A stretch of 64,000 nucleotides of DNA from Flavobacteriaceae bacterium (GTDB lineage Bacteria > Bacteroidota > Bacteroidia > Flavobacteriales > Flavobacteriaceae), in contig JAMJVX010000011.1 of assembly GCA_023558315.1 (NCBI GenBank), forward strand, positions 1 through 64,000, written 5' to 3'. This document shows, one piece after another, positions 1 through 7,554 of this stretch. The notes beneath the pieces were generated by a model. That model made no database searches. It saw only the letters and a program-made list of their open reading frames with translations, and had not been told where the DNA came from. The translations under genes and the position numbers were made by a program. Numbering within the stretch: the stretch's first letter is position 1; each line of letters begins with the position of its first letter.

Positions 1-68
1 GCTTTTTTAATTTCGTCTGCGGAAGCACTTTTAGATACTCCTAGAATGTCATAATAATCTTCTTTCAT
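1..68 (-). CDS. dnaJ: DnaJ chaperone, N-terminal fragment (runs off window)
   Basis: Reading the minus strand from the ATG at 66-68 gives about 22 residues beginning MKEDYYDILGVSKSASADEI, which is the start of a J-domain (the YYDILGVS helix I pattern of bacterial DnaJ). The gene is cut by the window edge, so the HPD motif and zinc-finger region cannot be seen. It starts 20 bases after the grpE stop codon on the same strand, so grpE and dnaJ form an operon. DnaJ delivers substrates to DnaK and stimulates its ATPase; GrpE is the exchange factor of the same cycle. Confidence 0.9.
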   Translation of the reverse strand, partial: MKEDYYDILGVSKSASADEIKK

Positions 69-88
69 ATATATAGAATAATAAGAGG

Positions 89-610
89 TTATTTACCTAC
101 GACTACTTTTGGAAAACGAATAATGTTTTCTCCCAATTGATAGCCCTTTTCAGTAATATCAATAATTTTTCCTTTTAATTCTTCGCTTGGTGCAGGGATT
201 TGTGTGATTGCTTCGTGAATTTCTGCATCAAATTCATCTCCAGATTTTGTTTCCACAAGAGAGAGTCCTTTGGAAGATAAAATATCCATGAGTTTATTGT
301 AGATGAGTTTAAATCCTTCATTATCTTGTTCTGATTTTTGTGAAAAGGCTCTTTCAAAATCATCCAACACAGGTAAAATTGCAATCATCACTTCTTTGTT
401 TGCCGTATCAAAAAGGGCAATTCTTTCTTTAGAACTTCTTTTTCTAAAGTTTTCAAATTCAGCAAAAAGACGGATAAATTTGTCTTTTTCAGCGGCGAGA
501 GCTACTTCTAATTCTTTTGTATTCTCCTTTTTGGGAGCGCTCTTTTTTTTGTCTTTAACAGGCGCTTTTTTTGTGGGTGTAGTAGATTTTTTTTGTGTTT
601 CTTTTTTCAC
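89..610 (-). CDS. grpE: GrpE nucleotide exchange factor
   Basis: A 173-residue protein with GrpE layout: a Lys-rich disordered N-terminus (about 1-34), a long charged helix (about 35-100) containing the family pattern AEFENFRKRSSKE, and a C-terminal beta part ending in GYQLGENIIRFPKVVVGK, which matches the GrpE C-terminal signature. GrpE releases ADP from DnaK. The start codon is GTG (608-610): upstream codons in this frame reach a TGA with no ATG, and the Lys-rich opening is normal for flavobacterial GrpE. A Bacteroidota -7 element lies at 647-654, and dnaJ follows in the same transcript. Confidence 0.93.
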   Translation of the reverse strand: MKKETQKKSTTPTKKAPVKDKKKSAPKKENTKELEVALAAEKDKFIRLFAEFENFRKRSSKERIALFDTANKEVMIAILPVLDDFERAFSQKSEQDNEGFKLIYNKLMDILSSKGLSLVETKSGDEFDAEIHEAITQIPAPSEELKGKIIDITEKGYQLGENIIRFPKVVVGK

Positions 611-646
611 AGTATCAATTTTTTTTTTAGAATATTTAATTCAGTG

Positions 647-654
647 CAAATATA
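647..654 (-). promoter_or_regulatory. -7 promoter element for grpE-dnaJ
   Basis: On the minus strand the sequence is TATATTTG, a full match to the Bacteroidota TAnnTTTG -7 consensus, 36 bases before the grpE GTG. No clear -33 element and no inverted repeat of the HrcA operator type were seen. Confidence 0.55.
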
Positions 655-682
655 TTGCCAAATTTACTTTAGGGACACAATG

Positions 683-1594
683 TCATTTTTTTTTAAATGA
701 AAGAATGGCTTCCTCAATTGTAGGATACCGAAATGTATATCCCTTTTGTAGACTCTTTTGTGCAGATACTTTTTGACTATTTAACACGAGTGCGCTTCTT
801 TCTCCTAAGATTACTTTAAATATAAATGAGGGAAAAGAAAGTAGTAAAGAAGGATTTTTTAGTTTTCTAGCGATAGTTTTCATTAGGGTTTTTTGAGTGA
901 CTGGTGTTGGCGAAACGGCATTAAATATTCCTGTCCATTTATTATCAATTGCTTTTGAGAAAAGAGCCACGATATCATCTATATGTATCCACGATTGCCA
1001 TTGTCTCCCATTCCCAAAATATATTGCCAAACGAGTTTGCATAGATTGTAAAAGCGTAGATAAAATACCTCCTTTTGTAGAAAGTACTAATCCAATTCGC
1101 ATGAGACATCCTTGTGGAACCAAGCGAATTAACTTTTTGTTTTCTTCTTCCCATTTAGTAACTAACCGTTCCATAAACGAAACAGGATTTGGATTCCATT
1201 CTTCTGTAAATAAAATAGTACTATGGTTGGGATATATCCCAATAGCAGAGGCACAAAGAATATATTTTACTTGATTCGTTGGATTCTTTTCAATACAATT
1301 ATAAAGAAGTTTTGAGGCTTGTGTTCTACTATTTAAAAGTATTTCTTTATAATTTTTAGTCCAAGGTTTGTTAATTGAAGCCCCAGCCAAATGTACTATG
1401 ACGTCTACACCTTCAATACAGGATTCGTCAATTTCCCCTTTGGTAGGATTCCATAGAAACCCTTTAAAGTTTGTTTTTGTGAGGAGCTTTTCCTTACGAG
1501 TAGTTAAAAAATTTACAGTATGTGCGTTTTTTAAAAGGTTGTCAATTAAAGCACTTCCAATAAGACCTGTGGCACCCGTAATGAGAAATTTCAT
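683..1594 (-). CDS. SDR39U1/YfcH-type NAD(P)-dependent epimerase family protein
   Basis: A 303-residue Rossmann-fold protein with the dinucleotide-binding loop GATGLIG at residues 7-13 and the extended SDR features VDVIVHLAGASI and LCASAIGIYP. The C-terminal half (RIGLVLSTKGGIL, FGNGRQWQSWIHIDDI, FNAVSPTPVTQ) is characteristic of the TIGR01777/SDR39U1 branch. The real substrate of this branch is unknown, so only an oxidoreductase/epimerase call is justified. It is the last gene of a minus-strand run, one base after the ferredoxin gene, and is probably co-transcribed with it from the element at 1934-1941. Confidence 0.85.
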   Translation of the reverse strand: MKFLITGATGLIGSALIDNLLKNAHTVNFLTTRKEKLLTKTNFKGFLWNPTKGEIDESCIEGVDVIVHLAGASINKPWTKNYKEILLNSRTQASKLLYNCIEKNPTNQVKYILCASAIGIYPNHSTILFTEEWNPNPVSFMERLVTKWEEENKKLIRLVPQGCLMRIGLVLSTKGGILSTLLQSMQTRLAIYFGNGRQWQSWIHIDDIVALFSKAIDNKWTGIFNAVSPTPVTQKTLMKTIARKLKNPSLLLSFPSFIFKVILGERSALVLNSQKVSAQKSLQKGYTFRYPTIEEAILSFKKK

Positions 1595-1595
1595 T

Positions 1596-1919
1596 TTAAT
1601 TATCGGGAGCTAATTCTATTTTTAATCCGTCAATATCTTTGGTAATAGGGATTTGACACACTAAACGACTGTTGTCTTTATAATAAAAGGAATCAGCAAG
1701 TAAAGCTTCTTCTATTTCCTCTTTTCCTTTTAAAGAATGATCAGAATGAATATAACAATGACAAGTACAACAAAGTGCCATTCCCCCACAATTTCCTCTT
1801 ATGGGGAAATCATTTTCTTTACATACTTCCATTAGATTGTTTTCAGGGTCCACTTTAGTTTCAATTGTACTACTTACGCCTTCTCTATCTATTACTTCAA
1901 TTTTGATTGAATCTTTCAT
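1596..1919 (-). CDS. 2Fe-2S ferredoxin, adrenodoxin type
   Basis: A 107-residue protein with the plant/adrenodoxin-type cluster pattern C-x5-C-x2-C...C: Cys44 in RGNCGGMALCCTC, Cys50, Cys53 and Cys88 in RLVCQI. Such ferredoxins carry single electrons in the cytoplasm, often for Fe-S cluster assembly or biosynthetic oxidoreductases. The neighbours fit that role: a NifU-domain scaffold and an Mrp ATPase lie directly upstream on the same strand. An extra Cys (Cys51) and Cys55 flank the cluster ligands. The redox partner cannot be identified from the sequence. Confidence 0.9.
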   Translation of the reverse strand: MKDSIKIEVIDREGVSSTIETKVDPENNLMEVCKENDFPIRGNCGGMALCCTCHCYIHSDHSLKGKEEIEEALLADSFYYKDNSRLVCQIPITKDIDGLKIELAPDN

Positions 1920-1933
1920 ATTTTAATTTTTAG

Positions 1934-1941
1934 CAAATGTA
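1934..1941 (-). promoter_or_regulatory. -7 promoter element before the 2Fe-2S ferredoxin
   Basis: TACATTTG on the minus strand, a full match to TAnnTTTG, lies in the 39-base gap between the NifU-domain gene and the ferredoxin gene, with 14 bases between box and ATG. It could start a ferredoxin-epimerase transcript; the short leader makes this tentative. Confidence 0.4.
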
Positions 1942-1958
1942 CTTTTCTTTTTCTTAAT

Positions 1959-2207
1959 TTAAGAGATATTAATTACTTTTTCAATTTGTGGAGCATGCTT
2001 TTTAATGGTGGCTTCAACACCATTAGATAAAGTCATTTGGTTTACAGAGCAATTGACACAATTGCCATGTAGCATTACTTCTACAACACTTTTTTCTTTG
2101 ATTGCTACCAATGAAATATCTCCTCCATCCGATAAAAGGTATGGGCGTATCTCGTCTAAAGCGAGTAATACTTTTTCTTCAAGTTCTTGTTGATTTAAGG
2201 GTTCCAT
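1959..2207 (-). CDS. NifU C-terminal domain protein (Fe-S scaffold/carrier)
   Basis: An 82-residue single-domain protein matching the NifU C-terminal (Nfu) domain. LDEIRPYLLSDGGDI is the conserved N-terminal helix and loop, and HGNCVNCSVNQMTL carries the CxxC pair (Cys50, Cys53) that holds a labile cluster at a dimer interface. The full-length NifU N-terminal domains are absent, as in stand-alone Nfu proteins. It lies 9 bases after the Mrp ATPase gene, another Fe-S carrier family, so the two probably act in cluster maturation. Confidence 0.92.
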   Translation of the reverse strand: MEPLNQQELEEKVLLALDEIRPYLLSDGGDISLVAIKEKSVVEVMLHGNCVNCSVNQMTLSNGVEATIKKHAPQIEKVINIS

Positions 2208-2216
2208 AATTATAAT

Positions 2217-3350
2217 TTATTTAACAGCGCTACACCCTGCCATGGTGGTTATTCTTACAATTTCTGTAGGGGGTAGTGTTTCTTTTCTTTTTATAAATTG
2301 TGTCACTAAATTTTGTGTTACTTCTTTAAAGGCATTTACAATAGGTGTTTTCTTTTGAAGTGAAGCAGGTCTGCCCACATCAGCCGCTTCTCTTACACTT
2401 TGCACGAGAGGAATGGCGCCTAAAAAGGGTACTTTTTTATCTTTGGCTAAATACTCAGCACCTTTTTTCCCAAAGATGTAATATTTATTTTCAGGGAGTT
2501 CTTTGGGAGTAAAATAAGACATATTTTCTATAACTCCTAAAATAGGAACGTTTATGGTCTCTTGTCTAAACATGGCAATGCCTTTTTTGGCATCTGCTAA
2601 TGCCACGTTTTGCGGAGTACTCACAACCACAGCACCATCCAATGGTAAGGATTGTACAATGCTAAGATGAATATCCCCAGTACCGGGCGGGAGGTCAACT
2701 AATAAAAAATCTAACTTTCCCCATGCGCCATCAAAAATCAATTGATTGAGTGCTTTTGTCGCCATAGGACCTCGCCATATCACCGCCTGATTAGGTTGCG
2801 TAAAAAAACCAATGGATAGTACTTTTATCCCATAATTTTCAATAGGTTGCATTTTGGATTTGCCTTCCACCCTCACGGACAAAGGCCTTGCTCCTTCCAT
2901 ATCTAACATTGTTGGAATAGAAGGGCCATAAATATCTGCATCCAAAATACCCACAGAAAATCCCATATTGGATAAGGTTATTGCAATATTGGCGGTCATT
3001 GTAGATTTCCCTACCCCTCCTTTCCCTGAGGAGATAGCAATAATCCCATTAATATTTTTGAGCGTAGTTTCAGGTGTAATAGTAGGTTCTTTTACTGGGG
3101 GAGTAGTTGTTTTAATATTTATTTTCACTTTTGCCTCTTTAGATACATTTTCGTGAATAGACGTTGAAATACTACTTTCTACTTTTTTGCGTGCTTGTAA
3201 TGTAGGGTTTTTTAGAAGTAAATCTATCTCAATCTCATTGCCGAAAATTTGAATATTTTTAATACTTCCACTATCAATAAGACCTGTTTTTTCTCCGGGA
3301 GGAACAATATTTTTTAAAGCGATATAAACAGCTTCTTTTGTTATTTTCAT
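2217..3350 (-). CDS. Mrp/NBP35-family P-loop ATPase (Fe-S carrier)
   Basis: A 377-residue protein: an N-terminal DUF59/MIP18-like domain (about 1-80), a Pro/Thr linker, then the ParA/MinD-like ATPase with Walker A GKGGVGKS at 109-116, LDADIYGPSIP, and LVDLPPGTGDIHLS. Mrp proteins carry Fe-S clusters to apoproteins. At the place where E. coli-type Mrp has its CxxC cluster motif after ENMS, this protein reads MSYFTPKELPENKYYIFG (277-294) with no Cys; the only C-terminal Cys is Cys373 in AGCSAVK. It sits directly upstream of the NifU-domain gene, with a -7 element at 3378-3385. Confidence 0.9.
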   Translation of the reverse strand: MKITKEAVYIALKNIVPPGEKTGLIDSGSIKNIQIFGNEIEIDLLLKNPTLQARKKVESSISTSIHENVSKEAKVKINIKTTTPPVKEPTITPETTLKNINGIIAISSGKGGVGKSTMTANIAITLSNMGFSVGILDADIYGPSIPTMLDMEGARPLSVRVEGKSKMQPIENYGIKVLSIGFFTQPNQAVIWRGPMATKALNQLIFDGAWGKLDFLLVDLPPGTGDIHLSIVQSLPLDGAVVVSTPQNVALADAKKGIAMFRQETINVPILGVIENMSYFTPKELPENKYYIFGKKGAEYLAKDKKVPFLGAIPLVQSVREAADVGRPASLQKKTPIVNAFKEVTQNLVTQFIKRKETLPPTEIVRITTMAGCSAVK

Positions 3351-3377
3351 TAGGGTATCTTAGATAAAGAATTTCTG

Positions 3378-3385
3378 CAAAGATA
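3378..3385 (-). promoter_or_regulatory. -7 promoter element before the Mrp gene
   Basis: TATCTTTG on the minus strand, 27 bases upstream of the Mrp ATG, in the 52-base gap after the alkyltransferase-like gene. Full TAnnTTTG match; probably starts an mrp-nifU transcript. Confidence 0.5.
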
Positions 3386-3402
3386 CTATCTTATTTATTA
3401 TT

Positions 3403-3729
3403 TTACAGGCTTTCATTAGGATCCCAAAAGTGTTTTTTAAAGTGTACAATTTTATTTGCTTCTATGAGCACTCCTTCATTCTCTAAAAGCTGTTGCATGA
3501 GGTTTGTTCCTTGAAAATGATGCTTCCCAGTTAACAATCCCACCCTATTTACCACTCTATGTGCTGGGACTTCAGGTAAGTTATGGGCAGCATTCATCGC
3601 CCACCCCACTACGCGAGCACTTTTGCCAGAGCCGAGATACTGCGCAATTGCGCCATAGGAAGTTACTCTACCTGTAGGTATTTTTTTAACGACTTCATAA
3701 ACTTTATAAAAAAAAGAATTGTTATCCAT
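3403..3729 (-). CDS. Alkyltransferase-like protein (MGMT family, catalytic Cys absent)
   Basis: A 108-residue protein of the O6-alkylguanine-DNA alkyltransferase DNA-binding domain. It has TSYGAIAQYLG (Tyr25) and SARVVGWAMNA with the nucleotide-flipping Arg39, but the active-site PCHRV is PAHRV (Ala56). Alkyltransferase-like proteins bind alkylated guanine without repairing it and can flag lesions for nucleotide excision repair; the known ones mostly have Trp at this position, so Ala is a variant. Its start overlaps the 3' end of trmB by 8 bases, which implies translational coupling. Repair signalling is inferred from the family, not from context. Confidence 0.85.
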   Translation of the reverse strand: MDNNSFFYKVYEVVKKIPTGRVTSYGAIAQYLGSGKSARVVGWAMNAAHNLPEVPAHRVVNRVGLLTGKHHFQGTNLMQQLLENEGVLIEANKIVHFKKHFWDPNESL

Positions 3730-4405
3730 TGCTGGCTAATTGAAATTGGATGTAGGTAATGGGTTTATTTTCAACTAAATACTTTTTTTCATAAAAAGTC
3801 TGTACGGCAGTCGCTTCTTCTGGGGAATAAACATTATTGTAAATATCGTGATGAGCATAGAGTATAGGATAATTTAGCCCTCTTAAAATCCCTAAAGTAT
3901 ATCCAAACAAAAATTCACTATCTGTTTTGAGATGTATTTTTCCTTTTGGTGTTAATACTTTTTTATATAAATCTAAAAAAGCAGGATTAGTCAAACGATG
4001 CTTCGTTCGTTTATATTTTATTTGAGGGTCTGGAAAGGTTATCCAAATTTCGCAAACCTCATTTTTTTTAAAAAGAAAGTTAACAAGTTCAATTTGACTG
4101 CGAATGAACGCAACATTTGTAATCTTTTCAACCGTACTTATTTTTGCGCCTCTCCAAAATCGTGCCCCTTTTATATCTATTCCAATAAAATTAAAATTTG
4201 GATTTTTTTTGGCTAAATGAATAGTGTACTCCCCTTTCCCACATCCTAATTCTAAAACAATGGGGTTTTCATTTTTAAAAAAATGGGTATTCCATTTGCC
4301 TTTATATTCAAAAGAATCTGCTAATAAAGTCTCTCTGGAAGGTTGAATAACATTAGAAAAAGTTTCATTTTCTTGAAAATGTTTCAACTTATTTTTACTC
4401 CCCAT
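3722..4405 (-). CDS. trmB: tRNA (guanine-N7-)-methyltransferase
   Basis: A 227-residue class I methyltransferase. The SAM-binding motif is VLELGCGKGEY (about 50-60) followed by FIGIDIKG, and the family signature FPDPQIKYKRTKHRL lies at 124-138. In E. coli this reads FPDPW; Gln in the fifth position is a substitution I recognise from Bacteroidota. TrmB makes m7G46 in the variable loop of tRNAs. It lies between pepP and the alkyltransferase-like gene on the same strand with a 14-base gap to pepP. Confidence 0.93.
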   Translation of the reverse strand: MGSKNKLKHFQENETFSNVIQPSRETLLADSFEYKGKWNTHFFKNENPIVLELGCGKGEYTIHLAKKNPNFNFIGIDIKGARFWRGAKISTVEKITNVAFIRSQIELVNFLFKKNEVCEIWITFPDPQIKYKRTKHRLTNPAFLDLYKKVLTPKGKIHLKTDSEFLFGYTLGILRGLNYPILYAHHDIYNNVYSPEEATAVQTFYEKKYLVENKPITYIQFQLASNG

Positions 4406-4419
4406 ACTATAAAATAGGT

Positions 4420-5715
4420 TTATTTTTTCTGCATGAGTTCTTCTATCTCTTCAACTTCAATAGGAATATTCGCCATAAGATTTTTAGGACTTCCTTTTTC
4501 TTGAATCACGACATTATCTTCTAATCTAATTCCAAAACCTTCCTCAGGAATATAAATCCCAGGTTCTACCGTAAATACCATCTGCGCTTGCATAGGCTCG
4601 TATAAAAGCCCATAGTCATGAGTGTCTAACCCAATATGATGCGAAGTGCCATGCATAAAATATTTTTTATAGGCAGGATATTTAGGGTTTTCATTTTTTA
4701 CATCTGTCTTATCTAATAGTCCTAAATTTAGTAGTTCATCAGTCATAAGCTTCCCTACTTCAACATGATATTCTTTCCATAATACGCCGGGTTTGAGAAG
4801 CGCAGTAGCTTTATTTTTAACATTCAGCACAGCGTTATACACTTCTTTTTGACGCGCAGAAAATTTTCCAGAAACGGGGATAGTACGTGTCATATCACTG
4901 CTGTAATTTCCATATTCAGCCCCTACATCTAACAATAACAAATCCCCTTCTTTACATTGTTTGTTGTTTTCAATATAGTGTAACACATTACTATTTTTTC
5001 CAGATGCAATAATAGGGGTATACGCAAATCCTTTGGAGCGATGCTTTAAAAATTCATGTATAAATTCTGCTTCTATTTCATATTCCCACACATTAGGATT
5101 TACAAAACGTAAAATTCTACGAAATCCTTTTTCTGTAATGTCACACGCTTTTTGCATTTGAGCGATTTCTTCAATTTGCTTTACAGAGCGAAGTCGTTGA
5201 AGTATAGGATTGCTTTTTGCGACATTGTGTGCAGGAAATTTATTTTTCGTCTTATTTATAAATCTATCTTCTCTGGTTTCGGTCTCTACTGAGGCTCTGT
5301 AGTGTTCATTCGTGTTAAAATAGAACGTGTCACATTGTGCGGCTAATTCATTAAAAATAGCTTCAAAATCATCGAGCCAATATATAGTTTCAATTCCTGA
5401 AAGAGTTGAGGCTTTTTCTTTAGTGAGTTTTGCCCCTTCCCATACAGCTATATGCTCATTAGTCTTTTTTACAAATAATATCTCTCTGTGTCTTTTCTCA
5501 TCTGAATCTGGAAAAAGAAGTAGAATACTTTCTTCTTGGTCTATTCCCGAGAGATAAAAAATATCTCTATGTTGCGCAAAAGGGAGCGTGCTATCTGCAC
5601 TAATTGGATAAATATCATTAGAATTAAAAATTGCCAAACTGCTAGATTGCATTTTAGACATAAACTGATTTCTGTTTTGTATATAAACAGACGAAGGAAG
5701 TGGGTTATATCTCAT
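4420..5715 (-). CDS. pepP: Xaa-Pro aminopeptidase (aminopeptidase P family)
   Basis: About 431 residues from the chosen ATG at 5713-5715 (MRYNPLPSSVYI). The N-terminal AMP_N creatinase-like domain is followed by the pita-bread catalytic domain. Dinuclear metal ligands are visible: two Asp in LLLDVGAEYGNYSSDMTRT, His in HGTSHHIGLDTHDYG, Glu in FTVEPGIYIP and Glu in IRLEDNVVI. It removes an N-terminal residue that precedes proline. A longer reading from a TTG at 5731-5733 is possible but that TTG is the end of a -7 box, so I prefer the ATG. It heads the minus-strand run down to the Mrp group. Confidence 0.93.
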   Translation of the reverse strand: MRYNPLPSSVYIQNRNQFMSKMQSSSLAIFNSNDIYPISADSTLPFAQHRDIFYLSGIDQEESILLLFPDSDEKRHREILFVKKTNEHIAVWEGAKLTKEKASTLSGIETIYWLDDFEAIFNELAAQCDTFYFNTNEHYRASVETETREDRFINKTKNKFPAHNVAKSNPILQRLRSVKQIEEIAQMQKACDITEKGFRRILRFVNPNVWEYEIEAEFIHEFLKHRSKGFAYTPIIASGKNSNVLHYIENNKQCKEGDLLLLDVGAEYGNYSSDMTRTIPVSGKFSARQKEVYNAVLNVKNKATALLKPGVLWKEYHVEVGKLMTDELLNLGLLDKTDVKNENPKYPAYKKYFMHGTSHHIGLDTHDYGLLYEPMQAQMVFTVEPGIYIPEEGFGIRLEDNVVIQEKGSPKNLMANIPIEVEEIEELMQKK

Positions 5716-5730
5716 AGAATAAAAATTTCT

Positions 5731-5738
5731 CAAAAATA
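5731..5738 (-). promoter_or_regulatory. -7 promoter element for pepP
   Basis: TATTTTTG on the minus strand, 15 bases before the pepP ATG at 5715. Full TAnnTTTG match. The terminal TTG is in frame with pepP and can be mistaken for a start codon. Confidence 0.45.
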
Positions 5739-5770
5739 TATTTATTTTTTATAAAATCTCAATATTTATA

Positions 5771-5778
5771 TATATTTG
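5771..5778 (+). promoter_or_regulatory. -7 promoter element for the four-gene exported family
   Basis: TATATTTG, a full match to TAnnTTTG, 16 bases before the ATG of the first tandem paralogue. Gaps between the four genes (15, 42 and 2 bases) contain no further convincing box, so one transcript for all four is likely. Confidence 0.5.
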
Positions 5779-5794
5779 GTAAAAATTAAAAATT

Positions 5795-6361
5795 ATGAAA
5801 AGAAAAATTATAGCAATTATTTTATTATTAAGTTTTTCAATGAGCTTTGCTAAAAATATAGCAGACACAAAAATATTGAAAGACAGTACCACTCCAAAGA
5901 GCGATGTTATCGTGTTAGTCAATGGAGAACACCTTAAAGGGGAAATCGTAAAGATGACAAAAAATGCATTTGTCTTATTAAATGAAAACAATGAAAAAGT
6001 CAAAATAAAAAATGACGATGTTTTATTAGTTGGTTTTGCGCAAGAGATTTCAGCATATGAAAAATACCAGTTGGGTTTATTAGATGGAAAAAGAGCAAAT
6101 AAAAAAAGAGATTTTGGTAATGCGTTAGTAGGTGTTTTATTAGGAATAATAGGAGCAGGTATAGTATATATATCAAGTAATAAAATTCCATTCGAAGCAG
6201 ATGTATTGCCAGAAAACGTAAAGTTGATAAATGATTTCAATTATCAACAAGGATTTAAAAAAGGAGCTAAAAAACAAGCTGGAAATGCGGCGCTAGTTGG
6301 AACACTTGTAGGTATTGTAATATCATATCTTATACCTCCTATAATAATAACTGTTAACTGA
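5795..6361 (+). CDS. Exported small-barrel/two-helix protein, tandem copy A
   Basis: 188 residues, function unknown. A Sec signal peptide (MKRKIIAIILLLSFSMSFA, cleavage near 19) is followed by a beta-rich segment (about 37-83) with LVNGEHLKGEIVKMTKNAFV, whose Gly/charged/hydrophobic alternation resembles a small Sm- or SH3-like barrel. Then come two units of the motif Y-x2-G-x3-G-x-[KR] (YQLGLLDGKRANKK at 91-104; YQQGFKKGAKKQA at 150-162), each leading into a Gly-rich membrane helix (about 108-127 and 163-180), with LPENVKLIND between them. First of four tandem paralogues. An inner-membrane protein with a periplasmic barrel is the simplest topology; this is inference. Confidence 0.75.
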   Translation: MKRKIIAIILLLSFSMSFAKNIADTKILKDSTTPKSDVIVLVNGEHLKGEIVKMTKNAFVLLNENNEKVKIKNDDVLLVGFAQEISAYEKYQLGLLDGKRANKKRDFGNALVGVLLGIIGAGIVYISSNKIPFEADVLPENVKLINDFNYQQGFKKGAKKQAGNAALVGTLVGIVISYLIPPIIITVN

Positions 6362-6376
6362 TTGACACAGTAAATT

Positions 6377-6922
6377 ATGAAAAGAAAAATTATTGCAATT
6401 ATTTTATTGTTTAGTTTTTCAATGAGTTTTGCTAAAAATGTAGCAAATACTAAACTGTTGAAAGACAAAAATGTAACAAAGACAGATGTTATTTTATTAG
6501 AAAATGGGGAGCATCTTAAAGGGGAAATCGTAAAGATGACAAAAAATGCATTTGTTTTATTGAATGAAAACAATGAAAAAGTCAAAATTAAAAATGACGA
6601 TGTTTTATTAGTTGGTTTTGCGCAAGAACTTTCTGAGCAAGAAAAATACCAGTTGGGGTTCTTAGATGGGAAAAGAGCAAATAAAAAAAGAGATATTGGA
6701 AATGCAATAGTAGGTTATTTATTACCATTAACTGGAGAAGCTTTAGTTTATATGTTTAGTTTAAGACTTCCATTTAATTCAGAAGTGTTGCCAGAAAATG
6801 TTAAGCTGATAAATGATTATTATTACAATAATGGTTTTAGAAAAGGGGCAAGAAGTCGGGCATTTAATGCAGCACTTTTTGGGTCAGCAGTTTGGGCGAT
6901 AGTTTATCTTATCAATAATTAA
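6377..6922 (+). CDS. Exported small-barrel/two-helix protein, tandem copy B
   Basis: 181 residues, paralogue of the gene 15 bases upstream, function unknown. The signal peptide and barrel segment (LENGEHLKGEIVKMTKNAFV and KVKIKNDDVLLVGFAQE) are nearly identical to copy A, also at DNA level. The region after the first YQLGFLDGKRANKKR motif diverges: the first helix reads NAIVGYLLPLTGEALVYMFS with polar residues in it, and the protein ends in YNNGFRKGARSRAFNAALFGSAVWAIVYLINN. It is the shortest copy. Confidence 0.72.
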   Translation: MKRKIIAIILLFSFSMSFAKNVANTKLLKDKNVTKTDVILLENGEHLKGEIVKMTKNAFVLLNENNEKVKIKNDDVLLVGFAQELSEQEKYQLGFLDGKRANKKRDIGNAIVGYLLPLTGEALVYMFSLRLPFNSEVLPENVKLINDYYYNNGFRKGARSRAFNAALFGSAVWAIVYLINN

Positions 6923-6964
6923 CAGAATAGTTATGCATATATTTAATTTTTAAAATATAAAATC

Positions 6965-7552
6965 ATGAAAAGAAAAATTATATCCGTTATTTTATTATTA
7001 AGTTTTTCAATGAGTTTTGCTAAAGATATAGCAAATACTAAACTGTTGAAAGAGAAAATTAAAACAAAGACAGATGTTATTTTATTAGAAAATGGGGAGC
7101 ATCTTAAAGGGGAAATCGTAAAGATGACAAAAAATGCATTTGTCTTAAAAAATAAAAATGGTAAGAGGATTAGAGTTAATAACAATGATGTAATATTAGT
7201 AGGGTTTGCTCAGGAACTTACTACACAAGAAAGGTTTAGGTTAGGATTATTAGATGGAAAACGCGCAGGAAACAAAAGAGCGTTCGCAAACGGCGCAATA
7301 GGATTTTTATTAGGTTTAGGAAGTGTTCTTACAATAGGAGTAGTATATTTAACAAGTAATAGAATTCCTAAAGAAAAAAATGTATTGCCAGAGAATATGA
7401 AACTAATAGATGATTACTATTATAGTGAAGGATTCAGAATAGGAGCTAGAAATAAAGCAACTACTCATACGGCAATAGGTGTTGGCACTTTATATGCATC
7501 AGTTATAGCATTAATTGTGTACATTGCAATTAATTACAGACCCCATTATTAA
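6965..7552 (+). CDS. Exported small-barrel/two-helix protein, tandem copy C
   Basis: 195 residues, third paralogue, function unknown. It shares the signal peptide and barrel, but from about residue 60 reads LKNKNGKRIRVNNNDVILVG, a version shared with copy D and not with A and B. The first helical unit is FRLGLLDGKRAGNKRAFANG then a Gly-rich helix; the second is YSEGFRIGARNKAT followed by a helix with several Gly and Ala. Copies C and D therefore form a closer pair. A 42-base AT-rich gap precedes it. Confidence 0.72.
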   Translation: MKRKIISVILLLSFSMSFAKDIANTKLLKEKIKTKTDVILLENGEHLKGEIVKMTKNAFVLKNKNGKRIRVNNNDVILVGFAQELTTQERFRLGLLDGKRAGNKRAFANGAIGFLLGLGSVLTIGVVYLTSNRIPKEKNVLPENMKLIDDYYYSEGFRIGARNKATTHTAIGVGTLYASVIALIVYIAINYRPHY

Positions 7553-7554
7553 TT

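Noticed and set aside
303-776. A 157-residue plus-strand open frame across grpE and the epimerase gene
   Set aside because: It is antisense to grpE, and its composition is the mirror of the Lys-rich grpE start; no family match.
5749-7185. Three minus-strand open frames with a common FNKTNAFFVIFTISPLRCSP-like segment opposite the tandem family
   Set aside because: They repeat only because the sense-strand paralogues repeat; they have no promoter or plausible start and overlap well-supported genes completely.
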